A DNA stretch of 64,000 nt from Sunxiuqinia rutila (GTDB taxonomy: Bacteria > Bacteroidota > Bacteroidia > Bacteroidales > Prolixibacteraceae): NCBI RefSeq assembly GCF_050589705.1, contig NZ_JBNGOT010000010.1, positions 62,001-126,000 on the forward strand. Direction: 5' to 3'. The translations under genes and the position numbers were made by a program. The notes beneath the pieces were generated by a model. It was given only the letters and a program-made list of their open reading frames with translations, was not told the DNA's origin and searched no databases. Shown here piece after piece: positions 34,714 to 44,408 of the stretch (the first letter of the stretch is position 1; each line of letters begins with the position of its first letter).

Positions 34714-35459
34714 AAACTTACGGATTAATTGGTTACCGCTTGGGGCACTCATTTTCCAAACGTTTTTTTACCGAAAAATTTGAAAAAGAGGGCCTTAACA
34801 ATCACGAATATCTGAACTTCGAGCTGGATGATATCAGTCTTTTTCCTTCCATTTTTCAGGAAAATGATCACATTGCCGGACTGAATTGCACCATTCCCTA
34901 CAAACAGGATGTTATGTCTTTTCTGGATGAAATTGACGAAGAGGCTGCAACTGTAGGTGCAGTCAATACAATTAAAATTATCCGGAAAGCCGAAAAAATA
35001 ATCCTAAAAGGATTCAATACCGATTGTTATGGGTTTGAACAATCACTCCTCCCTCTGTTAGGAGAGAAGCATCGGAAAGCACTAATTTTAGGGACAGGTG
35101 GAGCCTCTAAAGCGGTCAAATTCATCCTGTATAAACATGGCATTGAATACCTTTCAGCCACAACGAAAAAGAGCTTATCAGCAAAGGAATTAAACTATGA
35201 ACAGATTGACGAGCAACTGATAAAGGACCACCTCATTATCATTAATGCAACACCGCTTGGAACTTTCCCTAAAGTAGATACTTGCCCGTCGATTCCTTAT
35301 GAATCTCTCACTCCAAATCATGTTCTTTTCGACTTGGTTTACAATCCGGAAGAAACCTTGTTTTTGCAGAAAGGAAAGGCTAAAGGAGCGAGCATAAAAA
35401 ATGGCCTGGAGATGTTGCATCTTCAAGCCATCAAAGCCTGGGAAATTTGGAATGAATAA
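34710..35459 (+). CDS. aroE: Shikimate dehydrogenase
   Basis: AroE reduces 3-dehydroshikimate to shikimate with NADPH in aromatic amino-acid synthesis. The 249-aa protein has G-H-S-F-S-K near the N-terminus (shikimate binding), N-C-T-I-P-Y-K with the catalytic Lys, G-A-V-N-T-I, the dinucleotide motif G-T-G-G-A-S-K-A and N-G-L-E-M-L near the end. It is somewhat shorter than the E. coli enzyme (272 aa) but complete, and it is coupled to the DUF368 gene by the ATGA overlap. Confidence 0.95.
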   Translation: MKTYGLIGYRLGHSFSKRFFTEKFEKEGLNNHEYLNFELDDISLFPSIFQENDHIAGLNCTIPYKQDVMSFLDEIDEEAATVGAVNTIKIIRKAEKIILKGFNTDCYGFEQSLLPLLGEKHRKALILGTGGASKAVKFILYKHGIEYLSATTKKSLSAKELNYEQIDEQLIKDHLIIINATPLGTFPKVDTCPSIPYESLTPNHVLFDLVYNPEETLFLQKGKAKGASIKNGLEMLHLQAIKAWEIWNE

Positions 35460-35475
35460 CCATTCATTCCAAATT
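35444..35475. terminator. Bidirectional hairpin between aroE and tonB-like gene
   Basis: A perfect 14-bp inverted repeat (AATTTGGAATGAAT with ATTCATTCCAAATT) around AACC overlaps the aroE stop codon. It has no long T run. Its position between convergent genes suggests termination of both. Confidence 0.55.
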
Positions 35476-35498
35476 CCTCAAACCTTCAGATATCAAAT

Positions 35499-36503
35499 CT
35501 AATCCAGCACAAACCGATACGTAATCGTTCCCTGCTGAAAGGCTGGGGCTGACTCATCGAGATTAAATTTAGCCTTAAGGGCTGCCTGCTTGGCTGCATT
35601 CAGCAACTGGGCATTGTAGGTTGTTGATCCCCGTGCCCCGGGCTCGGCAGTAGTTACCTTTCCATACTTATCCACTGTAACCTGAACCACTACGACACCT
35701 TCTTCATTTCCCGGATAGGTCGGTTTGGGCAACGATTTAGCTGAACGTCCTGCCAGACTGAATGAAATACCGTTTCCTTGTCCACCACCCTCACCATAGT
35801 TGGTTGAGTTCGCCGAACCATTCGGAGAGCCTTGGTTTCCTCCGGGGAAAGTAACACCCTCTCCGGTACTTTTTGAATCGGAGCTACCAGCTCCTCCTGC
35901 TCCAAAAGCATTGGACACCCTACTATTAATTTCTGCTATTTTTTGCTGCTCAGCTTCTATTCTTTTGCGCTCTTCTTCCTCCCTGCGCTTCCGTTCAGCT
36001 TCTTCAGCCAATCGTTTACGCTCAAGCTCTTCCTTTCGCTCACGTTCCAATTCAGCTTGACGCTGAGCTTCCAAATCTTTCTGCCGTTGTTTTTCCAGTT
36101 CTTCCTGTTTCCGCTTATTTTCCAGCTCTTGCTGCCGTTTTTGCTCCTCTTCCTTCTTCTTTTTGGCCGCTTCCAAGGCTACCGTTTTCTCATAATCCTG
36201 CGTTAGCAACTCCTTTTTTGCTTCAGGTTGTTTGGCCGCAGACGGAGGTGGCGTTGGCGTTGTAGCCGGAGGAGTTACCGTTTTCTTTTCTTCTTTGACA
36301 ACAGGAGCTGGAGTTTTCCGGCTTGGTGCCGGCTCTCTCGGGCCTGCCCCTTGACTGGAGTTTCCAAAATTCACCAGAATTCCTTCTTCTCCGGGTAATG
36401 GCAGTGGGGTGAAAAAACCAAATAACAGAAGCAAAATTAAAACGATTGTATGCACAACAATCGTCCCGATAAATCCCTTTTTATGTTTTTCAAAATAACT
36501 CAT
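35499..36503 (-). CDS. TonB family energy transducer
   Basis: A 334-aa TonB-like protein. One N-terminal membrane helix (about 10-31) is followed by a proline-rich stretch (T-P-P-A-T-T-P-T-P-P-P), a long charged coiled coil (about 100-195, repeats of E, K, R and Q), a Gly/Ser-rich linker and a TonB C-terminal domain (about 250-334; Y-P-G-N-E-E-G-V-V-V-V-Q-V-T-V). The TolA-like coiled coil spans the periplasm. Its start overlaps the exbD stop by one base, forming an exbB-exbD-tonB unit that transmits proton-motive force to outer-membrane receptors. Confidence 0.9.
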   Translation of the reverse strand: MSYFEKHKKGFIGTIVVHTIVLILLLLFGFFTPLPLPGEEGILVNFGNSSQGAGPREPAPSRKTPAPVVKEEKKTVTPPATTPTPPPSAAKQPEAKKELLTQDYEKTVALEAAKKKKEEEQKRQQELENKRKQEELEKQRQKDLEAQRQAELERERKEELERKRLAEEAERKRREEEERKRIEAEQQKIAEINSRVSNAFGAGGAGSSDSKSTGEGVTFPGGNQGSPNGSANSTNYGEGGGQGNGISFSLAGRSAKSLPKPTYPGNEEGVVVVQVTVDKYGKVTTAEPGARGSTTYNAQLLNAAKQAALKAKFNLDESAPAFQQGTITYRFVLD

Positions 36504-36913
36504 TAACGTCCTTCGGGTGAAGTGGCCAAAATCATTTTATACTTATTTCTTTTGGCAATATTCATCACTTTTACAACTTGTTCAATCGGCACGGTCCGGT
36601 CAGCATGTAGCGAAACATAGGCCTCCGGATTTTCACCAATAGCGTTTTGCAAAGCCGGTTCTATTTCATGAAAAGCAACACGCTTAACTTTCCCATCAAT
36701 ATTGACATGGTATTTTAAATCGGCAGTAATGGAAACCGTTGTTATCGGCTTTGCTGCAGTTTGATTGTTGCTTTGTGGCAACAACAGCTTCAACGCATTG
36801 GGAGCAATCAAGGTTGAAGTCACCATAAAAAAGATAAGCAACAAAAATACGATGTCAGTCATGGAAGACATGCTAAAACTGGCATCGACTTTATTTCTTC
36901 GTTTTAAGGCCAT
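36503..36913 (-). CDS. ExbD/TolR family biopolymer transporter
   Basis: A 136-aa protein with one N-terminal membrane helix that carries the functional Asp in S-M-T-D-I-V-F-L-L-L-I-F-F, followed by a periplasmic domain (V-S-L-H-A-D-R-T-V-P). Such proteins form the proton path with ExbB. It starts five bases after the exbB stop and overlaps the TonB gene. Confidence 0.94.
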   Translation of the reverse strand: MALKRRNKVDASFSMSSMTDIVFLLLIFFMVTSTLIAPNALKLLLPQSNNQTAAKPITTVSITADLKYHVNIDGKVKRVAFHEIEPALQNAIGENPEAYVSLHADRTVPIEQVVKVMNIAKRNKYKMILATSPEGR

Positions 36914-36918
36914 TATTC

Positions 36919-37626
36919 CTATTTTGCTGGTTCATTTAAAAGATCAAGAAATTCGGATGTTGCTGCTTCCATCTTGAAAATCACTTTTTCAACACTAGCC
37001 ACCAAAATATTGTACGCGAAGTAAGCAATAATACCAACCGTTAATCCGGCAACAGTAGTTACCATGGCTTGGTAAATTCCTGATGACAGCAGAGTAACAT
37101 CAATGTTACTGCCTGCATTGGCCATATCGTAAAATGCCTGAATCATCCCAATTACGGTTCCCAGGAAACCAATCATTGGAGCTCCCCCGGCAACACTTGC
37201 CAAAACAGGCAATCCTTTTTCCAGCTTGGCAATTTCCAGGTTTCCGACAGTTTCAATGGCAGAATTCACATCCGACATCGGACGGCCAATCCGGCTAATT
37301 CCTTTCTGAATCATTCGTGCTGTGGGGTTATCCTGTGAACGAGCCAAAGATAAGGCGGCATCAATATTCCCTTGCGAAATGTAATCTTTCACACGCTCAA
37401 GCAAGGAGTCGTCAACCTTTCCGGCTTTTTTAACGGCAAAATAACGATCAAAGAAAATAAAAACAGCAATCAGCGAAAGCGCCACAATGGGAATCATGAT
37501 CCAGCCTCCTTTGAGTGCTAAATCAAAAAAGCGGGTCACAATGCCATCCTGTTCGACTGTTTCAGCCAGTGCCTCAGCACTTTCTCCAGCTGCATTTGAA
37601 ACTTGTAACAAAATATATCCAAACAT
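36919..37626 (-). CDS. MotA/TolQ/ExbB proton channel family protein
   Basis: A 235-aa ExbB-type protein with three membrane helices. The first lies near 40-60 (I-M-I-P-I-V-A-L-S-L-I-A-V). The conserved pair is G-F-L-G-T-V-I-G-M-I-Q-A-F and Y-Q-A-M-V-T-T-V-A-G-L-T-V-G. It forms the pentameric channel partner of ExbD. First gene of the exbB-exbD-tonB operon. Confidence 0.95.
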   Translation of the reverse strand: MFGYILLQVSNAAGESAEALAETVEQDGIVTRFFDLALKGGWIMIPIVALSLIAVFIFFDRYFAVKKAGKVDDSLLERVKDYISQGNIDAALSLARSQDNPTARMIQKGISRIGRPMSDVNSAIETVGNLEIAKLEKGLPVLASVAGGAPMIGFLGTVIGMIQAFYDMANAGSNIDVTLLSSGIYQAMVTTVAGLTVGIIAYFAYNILVASVEKVIFKMEAATSEFLDLLNEPAK

Positions 37627-37650
37627 AAGTCTTCATTTAGAGAAACACAT

Positions 37651-37686
37651 AAAAAACGAGGTATAATAACAATTATTATACCCCTC
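37651..37686 (-). terminator. Hairpin with T run between tamB-like gene and exbB
   Basis: On the minus strand GGTATAATAA pairs with TTATTATACC around TTG, extended by GAGG/CCTC across a two-base bulge, then GTTTTTT. It probably ends the tamB-like transcript. A TATTTTTG box at 37686-37693 could instead place it at the 5' end of the exbB mRNA. Confidence 0.55.
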
Positions 37687-37775
37687 AAAAATAATGATTA
37701 TTTGCAAAGTTACGACTTAAAGTCGGAACATCGCTCAAGAGATTTCAGGAAGGGCCCGCTGGTGACCATTCGTAT

Positions 37776-40700
37776 CTACTCCTCGTCCCTTTTGACAAAC
37801 AAACGCTTCAGCTTTCGCCAAAGTTCGCCCAAATTATTGTAGTTCTCACGGTACGAAACACCAATACCCTGAGTATAAGGCGATGTCTCATAAAGCAAGT
37901 TGTCGTTTGAATGATTATACGCCTTTAACTGCAGCTTCCCGTTATTGGTCAACTTTACATTCAAGTCAAAATCACCAACAATATTGCTGTTATTTGAACG
38001 GGCTGCGTTGGCCGTGCTGTTATTCCCAATGTTACCATTCAGCGTCACCCGGTCGTTAAAAATCTGAGTGCTCAAGGCCAATTCAATTTCGTCATCCGAT
38101 ATTTGATTACCCGGACGATAGTTCACCCCAATATCAAAATCATTGCTAATTTGAGACAACCAGTTGCTCAGCTGATTGGAGAACAGTTCGCTGGCAGTTG
38201 AACCAACCAGGTTTGGGTTGGTGGCTTGGTACGATCCTCTGAGATGGTCGGGCGTGTAAAAACGCCCCAAAACCAGCAATGATAAAATCTGCCGGTTCAT
38301 ATCTTCATCCGTGCTGAAAAACTGCTGAACCTGATCTTTGATTTGATCTTCAACCGTTGGAAAATTAATATCGAATGCAATCTCTGGATTACTCAGGTTT
38401 TCTGTCAAAAAGATTCCGCAAGTAACCGGCACCCGCTGGTTGTAGTCAACAGTCCCCCCCGCATCAACAAAAAGTTCTGCTAGTGAAGTTTTGAGCCTGT
38501 AGATGGCCTCCAGATCAATCGTTGCATCATATGGGTCTCCGTTCCAGTGAATGGTTCCGCCATGGGCTATTTCAAACTTTTTATTGATAACATTCTGAAG
38601 CGTAAACAAGTAATCGCCCTGCTCTACCCGGTACTCACCAAACATGGTAATATTAAAATCAGGATCAATTCGAACCAGTAAATCGCCCGTTCCACGCGAA
38701 CGGATAACATCACCAATTTGCGAGTTGTAAATAAGCTGAACCTGTGCGTCGGAAGTTACATTGAAATCGAAGTTCATCTGCAAATTCGACTTTTGATTCT
38801 GTGACTTTGCAATTGGGCTACTGATGTTGATACGTTCCCTGTTTACAAAGTTTATAAAATCATATTCCTGGGCCTCTTCTTCATAGTCCAATGAAATATT
38901 GATCGACGTTCCGCTTAAAGAGCTGGCAGCCGAGGTTAAAAGAACATCCTTGCCATGCCCTCGAACCTGAAAGCTCCCACGGGCATAAGCTTTCCCATAA
39001 AAACGTTCGTTATCTCTAAAGGTCGTATTCATGGCCAGCAAGCGTGGGGAACTAATTTCCAGGTCATAATCCATATTCTGAAAATTATCATGGCGAATTG
39101 AACCATCAAAAACACCTTTATTCCCTTGGTAATCGTTAATCTGAATTTGATCAAAAATGATTGAATCAGAACGAAAGCTCACCGTATCGCTAAAGTAATA
39201 GTCGACTTGCATCGACTTTACGGCCAACCCGGCATCCAGTCCCAGCACATCACCATCCAACAACAGCTTTTTGGGAGTCCCGTGAATCCACACTTCACCC
39301 GTACCACGGCCCCGAACATTCTGAAAACTGTTCTGCAAAATGGGCTGTAAAATAGTTAATGACAAATCATTCAACCTCACCGAAAAATCGATTGAATCAT
39401 TTCCAGGCTTGTAGGAACCAAAACCATAGAGCGATTGGTGATTCTTCGTGTTCACACTAAGCTCAGCCTGCAATTCTTCCGAAGGCCGATCCCACTTACT
39501 AACCAAACTCACGTCGCCAATAGCATGATTTCGAAAACTCAAATCGTCAATCTTCAAATCGGACAACAACATGGCCCGCTCATAAACATCAAACAAACTG
39601 GCCGAACCATTAAGAACACCCCGGACTGCAACGTCCTTTTGAGCAAACGAATTCAAATTTCCCAGGTTAATTTCGTTTACCTTCAAGTTTAGCCGATCGG
39701 CTTTATCTTTAGAGACCACCCCATCCACGGTAAGTTGCTGTTGCTTATTCGAGATTCGAAAGTTATCCACCGCAATGCGCGACGAATCAATGGTAACCGC
39801 AGAAGGATGCACGGTCCATAGCGTATCAGCAATGTAAATATTGGAAGGCTTGACCGCAATTTCCACATGCGTTTGGTCATAACCGGTACTCTGGAAGTCA
39901 ATTTGAGTTTCCAATTCGCCACTGTAGGTCGTCTCATGGAAGTTATTCCATACTATTTTAGAATCCAGCCGATCATCAGCAGCATTGGCCAAAAAAGCCA
40001 GGTTGTAGATGCGCTGTTTATCGTTGATCATCAATTCTTCCAGGCGGCTTTTGATCTCCAGTTCATCGTTGGAATGGATACGAAGTGAATAACCATTAAA
40101 AATCAGGTTTCCATACTTCATATCAGGAATATCGGCATGAAAATCCAGGTGTAATTGCTGATCATCAAACCGTCCGGCAATTGTTGAAGGCCCAATGTAC
40201 AACTGGGGCAACAGTGTTCGGGTAATGGGATCAACGTCTTTCACCATCACTTTAAAGTTAAATTGGTTCAGACTTTTAGTCTCGTCAAAAGCAAGGCCTG
40301 ACGAAGGTAAATAGCGATGCAATAAATTTTTAACACTTCCAACAATGGTCCGAAAAGAGTAATTTCCTGTGATTTCGGCATCGGCAAAATCGGAGCGAAT
40401 TTGCAGGTAAGCCGAATCTTCATAAAAAGTATTTACACTAAAACTATTCAACAGTAACGTGTCGTTTTCATTCACATACTGCCCTTCTTCCACCCAAATA
40501 TTTCCATCGAGGTTGTCAATGCTGTTTGCTTTAAAATTGGCATTCAAAAACATCGACAGCATTGATTTTTCATACCGGTGATCAATATTCAACGCTTTCA
40601 GATTGGCCTGTCCCAGCTTCATCTCAAAATCAAACTCCGGAATGTCTTTGTTAAAATCAAGCTTTCCCACAAAGTTGGCATCCAGGTTCGGGTCCTGAAT

Positions 40701-42158
40701 ATTGAAACTACCTTCAAACTTTTTATCCTGAAGCGCACCATCCAGACTCAGGTTCTTAAATTTATACTGATTGAACACCAGGCTGTCCACCACTCCAGCC
40801 ACTGCCACATCAAAAGCGCGCGTCACCTGATTAAACGATCCATCAACTTTTCCGTTGAAGGTCAGTTGCTCAAATTGATTAATTTGAGTGAATTCGCCCA
40901 GCTCAAAATTCACAGTCCGCAAGCTTCCGTTTACTTTTAGCCGGTTACCCTTTTGCGGAACAAAAGAAAGGTCGGTTTTAATTTGACCAAAGTTGGACTG
41001 CACCGAACCATAGGCCACAAAATCACTCAGGAAACCGGTAAAATTACCCTCATAACGCACCACGCCTGCATCGTAAAGCAACTCTGGAAACTCCAAAAAA
41101 TCGGCATCCATAGAATCCGGAAGTTTGATTTTGCTCAGATCTTTAAAGTCAGCCGTTGAATTCTTAAGGTCAAGTAAAATATAGGTTTGATCGAGGTCGG
41201 GCAAACCATTACTGTATAAATCACAAATCAACCGGGTGTTTTGGCCCATCGATAGTTGCAGGTCTTTTGCTTTCAAATCGGCTATGGTTCCATAAACCCG
41301 GCCCGACAGGTCAATTTTCAAATCCATTCCACGCAAAGAAGGAACCAATTGACTCACATCCACAAAGTCAACCACCGATTCTTTTAAATCAACATCCAGC
41401 TTTAAAAATGAGAAGTCCCTTCCCGCTCCCATCTCCGACTGGTCCAAAGTAACATCGGCATTTCCAATGGAAGAATGAGGCGTGGAAACATTCAGATTTT
41501 GAAGTTTGACAACATGATTCGATGAAACAAGCTGGGTGCTTAGCGAACTCAGCTGAAAGGATTTATGATCATCAAAGCTCATGTTATTGATGCTGAATGA
41601 TAACGAATCGTGATGCAGTTCAAAATCACTTACATCCAATTGAATATCGTATAAATCAATGGTTTTAGGCTTTTCCATTTTGTAATAGGAATAGCCCAAA
41701 CGAGTATCATTAAACAGAAAATTTTGACAAAAGAAGTCCCAGTTATCCTGTTGTTTATTCGAGCGCATGGCATCAAAAATAAACTTGTAGTTGGGCAACT
41801 GATCTTCGGTTAACGACACAAAAAACTTCGTCTTACTCATTTCGATGGACGACAGATTGATCAGTTTTCGTTTGATCTTCAGGTCATCAATCGATGCCAC
41901 CATTTTATCCACATAAAACAAGGTATCCTGCTGCTGATCTTCAATCAAAAATTCATTTAAAACCACTTGGTTAAAAAAACGAATGTCCACGCTAGCCAAA
42001 GTGATTCGGGTATTCAGGCGCTCCGAAAAGTGGTTGGCGATTTGCCGTACCAGGTAAGTCTGCACCACACTGGTCTGAAAGGCCAGATACACACCCAAAA
42101 TCAGGACCAGAAATGCCCCAACTATCCAAATGACTATTTTGACTGATTTTTTAATAAT
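37776..42158 (-). CDS. TamB-like translocation/assembly module protein
   Basis: A very large AsmA/TamB-type protein of about 1,460 aa, mostly beta-repeat, with the conserved C-terminal TamB domain (DUF490, about 1,110-1,440). These proteins bridge the inner and outer membranes and are linked to outer-membrane protein assembly or lipid transport. The membrane anchor V-K-I-V-I-W-I-V-G-A-F-L-V-L-I-L-G-V lies upstream of every ATG, GTG or TTG in frame. The only such codon near it is TTG at 42098, inside the helix. I place the start at ATT 42158-42156, giving (M)-I-K-K-S-V-K, typical of the family. The alternatives are a sequencing error or another rare start codon. Confidence 0.85.
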   Translation of the reverse strand: MIKKSVKIVIWIVGAFLVLILGVYLAFQTSVVQTYLVRQIANHFSERLNTRITLASVDIRFFNQVVLNEFLIEDQQQDTLFYVDKMVASIDDLKIKRKLINLSSIEMSKTKFFVSLTEDQLPNYKFIFDAMRSNKQQDNWDFFCQNFLFNDTRLGYSYYKMEKPKTIDLYDIQLDVSDFELHHDSLSFSINNMSFDDHKSFQLSSLSTQLVSSNHVVKLQNLNVSTPHSSIGNADVTLDQSEMGAGRDFSFLKLDVDLKESVVDFVDVSQLVPSLRGMDLKIDLSGRVYGTIADLKAKDLQLSMGQNTRLICDLYSNGLPDLDQTYILLDLKNSTADFKDLSKIKLPDSMDADFLEFPELLYDAGVVRYEGNFTGFLSDFVAYGSVQSNFGQIKTDLSFVPQKGNRLKVNGSLRTVNFELGEFTQINQFEQLTFNGKVDGSFNQVTRAFDVAVAGVVDSLVFNQYKFKNLSLDGALQDKKFEGSFNIQDPNLDANFVGKLDFNKDIPEFDFEMKLGQANLKALNIDHRYEKSMLSMFLNANFKANSIDNLDGNIWVEEGQYVNENDTLLLNSFSVNTFYEDSAYLQIRSDFADAEITGNYSFRTIVGSVKNLLHRYLPSSGLAFDETKSLNQFNFKVMVKDVDPITRTLLPQLYIGPSTIAGRFDDQQLHLDFHADIPDMKYGNLIFNGYSLRIHSNDELEIKSRLEELMINDKQRIYNLAFLANAADDRLDSKIVWNNFHETTYSGELETQIDFQSTGYDQTHVEIAVKPSNIYIADTLWTVHPSAVTIDSSRIAVDNFRISNKQQQLTVDGVVSKDKADRLNLKVNEINLGNLNSFAQKDVAVRGVLNGSASLFDVYERAMLLSDLKIDDLSFRNHAIGDVSLVSKWDRPSEELQAELSVNTKNHQSLYGFGSYKPGNDSIDFSVRLNDLSLTILQPILQNSFQNVRGRGTGEVWIHGTPKKLLLDGDVLGLDAGLAVKSMQVDYYFSDTVSFRSDSIIFDQIQINDYQGNKGVFDGSIRHDNFQNMDYDLEISSPRLLAMNTTFRDNERFYGKAYARGSFQVRGHGKDVLLTSAASSLSGTSINISLDYEEEAQEYDFINFVNRERINISSPIAKSQNQKSNLQMNFDFNVTSDAQVQLIYNSQIGDVIRSRGTGDLLVRIDPDFNITMFGEYRVEQGDYLFTLQNVINKKFEIAHGGTIHWNGDPYDATIDLEAIYRLKTSLAELFVDAGGTVDYNQRVPVTCGIFLTENLSNPEIAFDINFPTVEDQIKDQVQQFFSTDEDMNRQILSLLVLGRFYTPDHLRGSYQATNPNLVGSTASELFSNQLSNWLSQISNDFDIGVNYRPGNQISDDEIELALSTQIFNDRVTLNGNIGNNSTANAARSNNSNIVGDFDLNVKLTNNGKLQLKAYNHSNDNLLYETSPYTQGIGVSYRENYNNLGELWRKLKRLFVKRDEE

Positions 42159-42261
42159 TTTGTGGCTTTAAAAAATTAGAAAACAAAATAAACTAAAATC
42201 CACGTAAATCGTTAGGTTCAACAGTTAAAATAATTGAAATCTACGCTGAAAATTGGTTTTC

Positions 42262-43299
42262 ATGAATAATAAAAAAGATATCATCATTTTAGGGATCGAA
42301 TCATCATGCGACGATACCTCGGCCGCTGTCATCAAGAACGGGTATTTGCTATCGAATATTATAGCCAGCCAGAAAGTTCACGAGGCTTATGGCGGTGTTG
42401 TCCCCGAATTGGCTTCACGGGCCCATCAGCAAAATATTGTTCCCGTAGTTGACCAGGCCATCAAGCAGGCAGGCATTAGCCGCGACGAGATTTCCGCTAT
42501 TGCTTTTACCCGTGGCCCGGGCTTACTTGGCTCGCTGTTGGTGGGTACTTCTTTTGCCAAAGGATTTTCGCTGGCTGCCGGCATTCCAATGATTGAAATT
42601 AATCACTTGCAAGGCCATGTGCTCGCACATTTCATACAGGAAGAAGGAGTAGAGTTTCGCGAGCCCAAATTCCCGCACCTGAATTTGCTGGTATCAGGCG
42701 GAAACTCGCAAATCATTATTGTGAAAAATCACCTGGAAATGGAAGTCATTGGCCAAACCATAGACGATGCTGCCGGCGAAGCTTTTGACAAATGTGCCAA
42801 AGTAATGGGCATGCCCTATCCGGGTGGTCCGTTGATTGACAAACTGGCAAAAATCGGCGATCCGAACCGGTTCAAATTTGCCAAACCACGAATCAAAGAG
42901 CTCGACTACAGCTTTAGCGGACTAAAAACCAGCTTCTTGTATTTCCTGCGCGATCAACTCAAGGAAAATGAGAACTTCATTGAAGAAAACCAGGCTGATT
43001 TGTGCGCCTCGCTGCAAAAAACCATCATCGACATTTTAATGGATAAACTGGTAAAAGCAGCCAAACAAACCGGCATTAAGGAAGTTACGGTAGGCGGTGG
43101 TGTTTCAGCCAACTCAGGCTTGCAGAATGCACTGAAAGCAGAAGCCCAAAAACGTGGCTGGAACATGTACATTCCTAAATTTGCATTTACCATGGACAAT
43201 GCAGCAATGATTGCCATTACGGGTTATTACAAGTACCAGAACAAACAGTTTGCCGCGCAAGATGCCGTTCCCTTTGCCCGTATGAGCATCAATGACTAG
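42262..43299 (+). CDS. tsaD: tRNA N6-adenosine threonylcarbamoyltransferase
   Basis: TsaD transfers the threonylcarbamoyl group to A37 of ANN-decoding tRNAs (t6A). The 345-aa protein has G-I-E-S-S-C-D-D-T near the start, E-L-A-S-R-A-H, the iron ligands in N-H-L-Q-G-H-V-L-A-H, S-G-G-N-S-Q, D-D-A-A-G-E-A-F-D-K and V-G-G-G-V-S-A-N. The ATG at 42262 is used. A TTG at 42253 would add only three residues. It is transcribed divergently from the tamB-like gene. Confidence 0.97.
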   Translation: MNNKKDIIILGIESSCDDTSAAVIKNGYLLSNIIASQKVHEAYGGVVPELASRAHQQNIVPVVDQAIKQAGISRDEISAIAFTRGPGLLGSLLVGTSFAKGFSLAAGIPMIEINHLQGHVLAHFIQEEGVEFREPKFPHLNLLVSGGNSQIIIVKNHLEMEVIGQTIDDAAGEAFDKCAKVMGMPYPGGPLIDKLAKIGDPNRFKFAKPRIKELDYSFSGLKTSFLYFLRDQLKENENFIEENQADLCASLQKTIIDILMDKLVKAAKQTGIKEVTVGGGVSANSGLQNALKAEAQKRGWNMYIPKFAFTMDNAAMIAITGYYKYQNKQFAAQDAVPFARMSIND

Positions 43300-43431
43300 A
43301 TTTTTAGTCCGAGCCTATTTGTTAATTAAAAGCCCATTCAACTCCCTGCTAAATCAATGCAGGTTAACTTGAGTATGGCAATCTGCTTCCTGCATTGAAG
43401 CAAACAATCCGGAATTCTTAAACATTCAAAT

Positions 43432-44400
43432 TTGGAACAGCACACAAAAATACCCGTCGTTTTGGTTACCGGCTTTTTAGGCGCCGGGAAAACCACCTTG
43501 ATCAACGAAATTATCCACCACCACCAGCATTTGAAACTGGCTTTGGTTGAAAATGAATTTGGACAGCAATCCATTGATCAGGATTTGATTGTCGGCATGC
43601 GCTGTGAAAACATTTTTGACCTGAGCAATGGCTGCATCTGCTGCTCCATCTCCAATGAGTTTTCACTCACCCTGCTTGACCTGGCTGACAAAGCTGGTGA
43701 GATTGATTACTTACTGATTGAAACCACGGGGGTTGCCGACCTTTCAAATGTTATTAAACCGTTTTATGACGACCAGGAATTGAAAGAAAAATACACGCTC
43801 GCCGGCAGTGTGTGCCTGATTGATGCCAGTAATTTTATTCAACAGATGAGTGAGCGCGAACAACAAATGCAAGTTATTTTAAGCGACTTGCTTGTTGTAA
43901 ACAAAACCGATATGGTTGATGAAACAACACTGGACGACATTAAAAAGAACCTGACAGCCTGGAACCGAACGGCCCAAATACAGACCACAAAGTTTGGACA
44001 ATGCAACGAACTTCAACTGGATCATTTTGCTGAAAGTGTACATGGACAGCTGGAGAAGAAGATGGCAGAACCTTTTATGTTTCGCCTCGTGCAATCTAAA
44101 AAGTACACCACTTTCACCCATGAGTTTTCGGGCGAAATTCCTTTGGAACGCTTCAAATACTGGTTCAATTACTTTGCGGCCATCAATCAGCGCGAGATTT
44201 ATCGCATCAAAGGCATTTTATTCTCTCAGAATTCTCCTACCAAAACCATTGTACAATCTGTTGGCGGAGCAACCAGTTATGCCGAAGGCAGCATGATTAT
44301 CCCTGGCGAAAAACCTGTAAACAGGTTGGTTTTTATCGGAAAGGAAATTGATTTTGACCGGATCAGTTTTGAGCTTGATCACTACCTAAATAAGGAATAA
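43432..44400 (+). CDS. COG0523/CobW family GTP-binding protein
   Basis: A G3E GTPase of 322 aa, possibly a metallochaperone. It contains Walker A G-F-L-G-A-G-K-T-T-L, the metal-binding C-x-C-C motif in G-C-I-C-C-S-I-S, L-I-E-T-T-G-V-A-D as the Walker B/switch region, V-V-N-K-T-D for guanine specificity and a C-terminal CobW domain with R-I-K-G-I-L-F. COG0523 proteins deliver zinc, cobalt or iron to client enzymes. The client is not clear here. No in-frame ATG lies upstream of the P-loop, so TTG at 43432 is the best start. Confidence 0.9.
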   Translation: MEQHTKIPVVLVTGFLGAGKTTLINEIIHHHQHLKLALVENEFGQQSIDQDLIVGMRCENIFDLSNGCICCSISNEFSLTLLDLADKAGEIDYLLIETTGVADLSNVIKPFYDDQELKEKYTLAGSVCLIDASNFIQQMSEREQQMQVILSDLLVVNKTDMVDETTLDDIKKNLTAWNRTAQIQTTKFGQCNELQLDHFAESVHGQLEKKMAEPFMFRLVQSKKYTTFTHEFSGEIPLERFKYWFNYFAAINQREIYRIKGILFSQNSPTKTIVQSVGGATSYAEGSMIIPGEKPVNRLVFIGKEIDFDRISFELDHYLNKE

Positions 44401-44408
44401 ACGTTCAA

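Noticed and set aside
35943..36206. Plus-strand hydrophobic frame opposite the TonB coiled coil
   Set aside because: It is the antisense of Lys/Glu/Arg repeats, which gives a false membrane-like protein.
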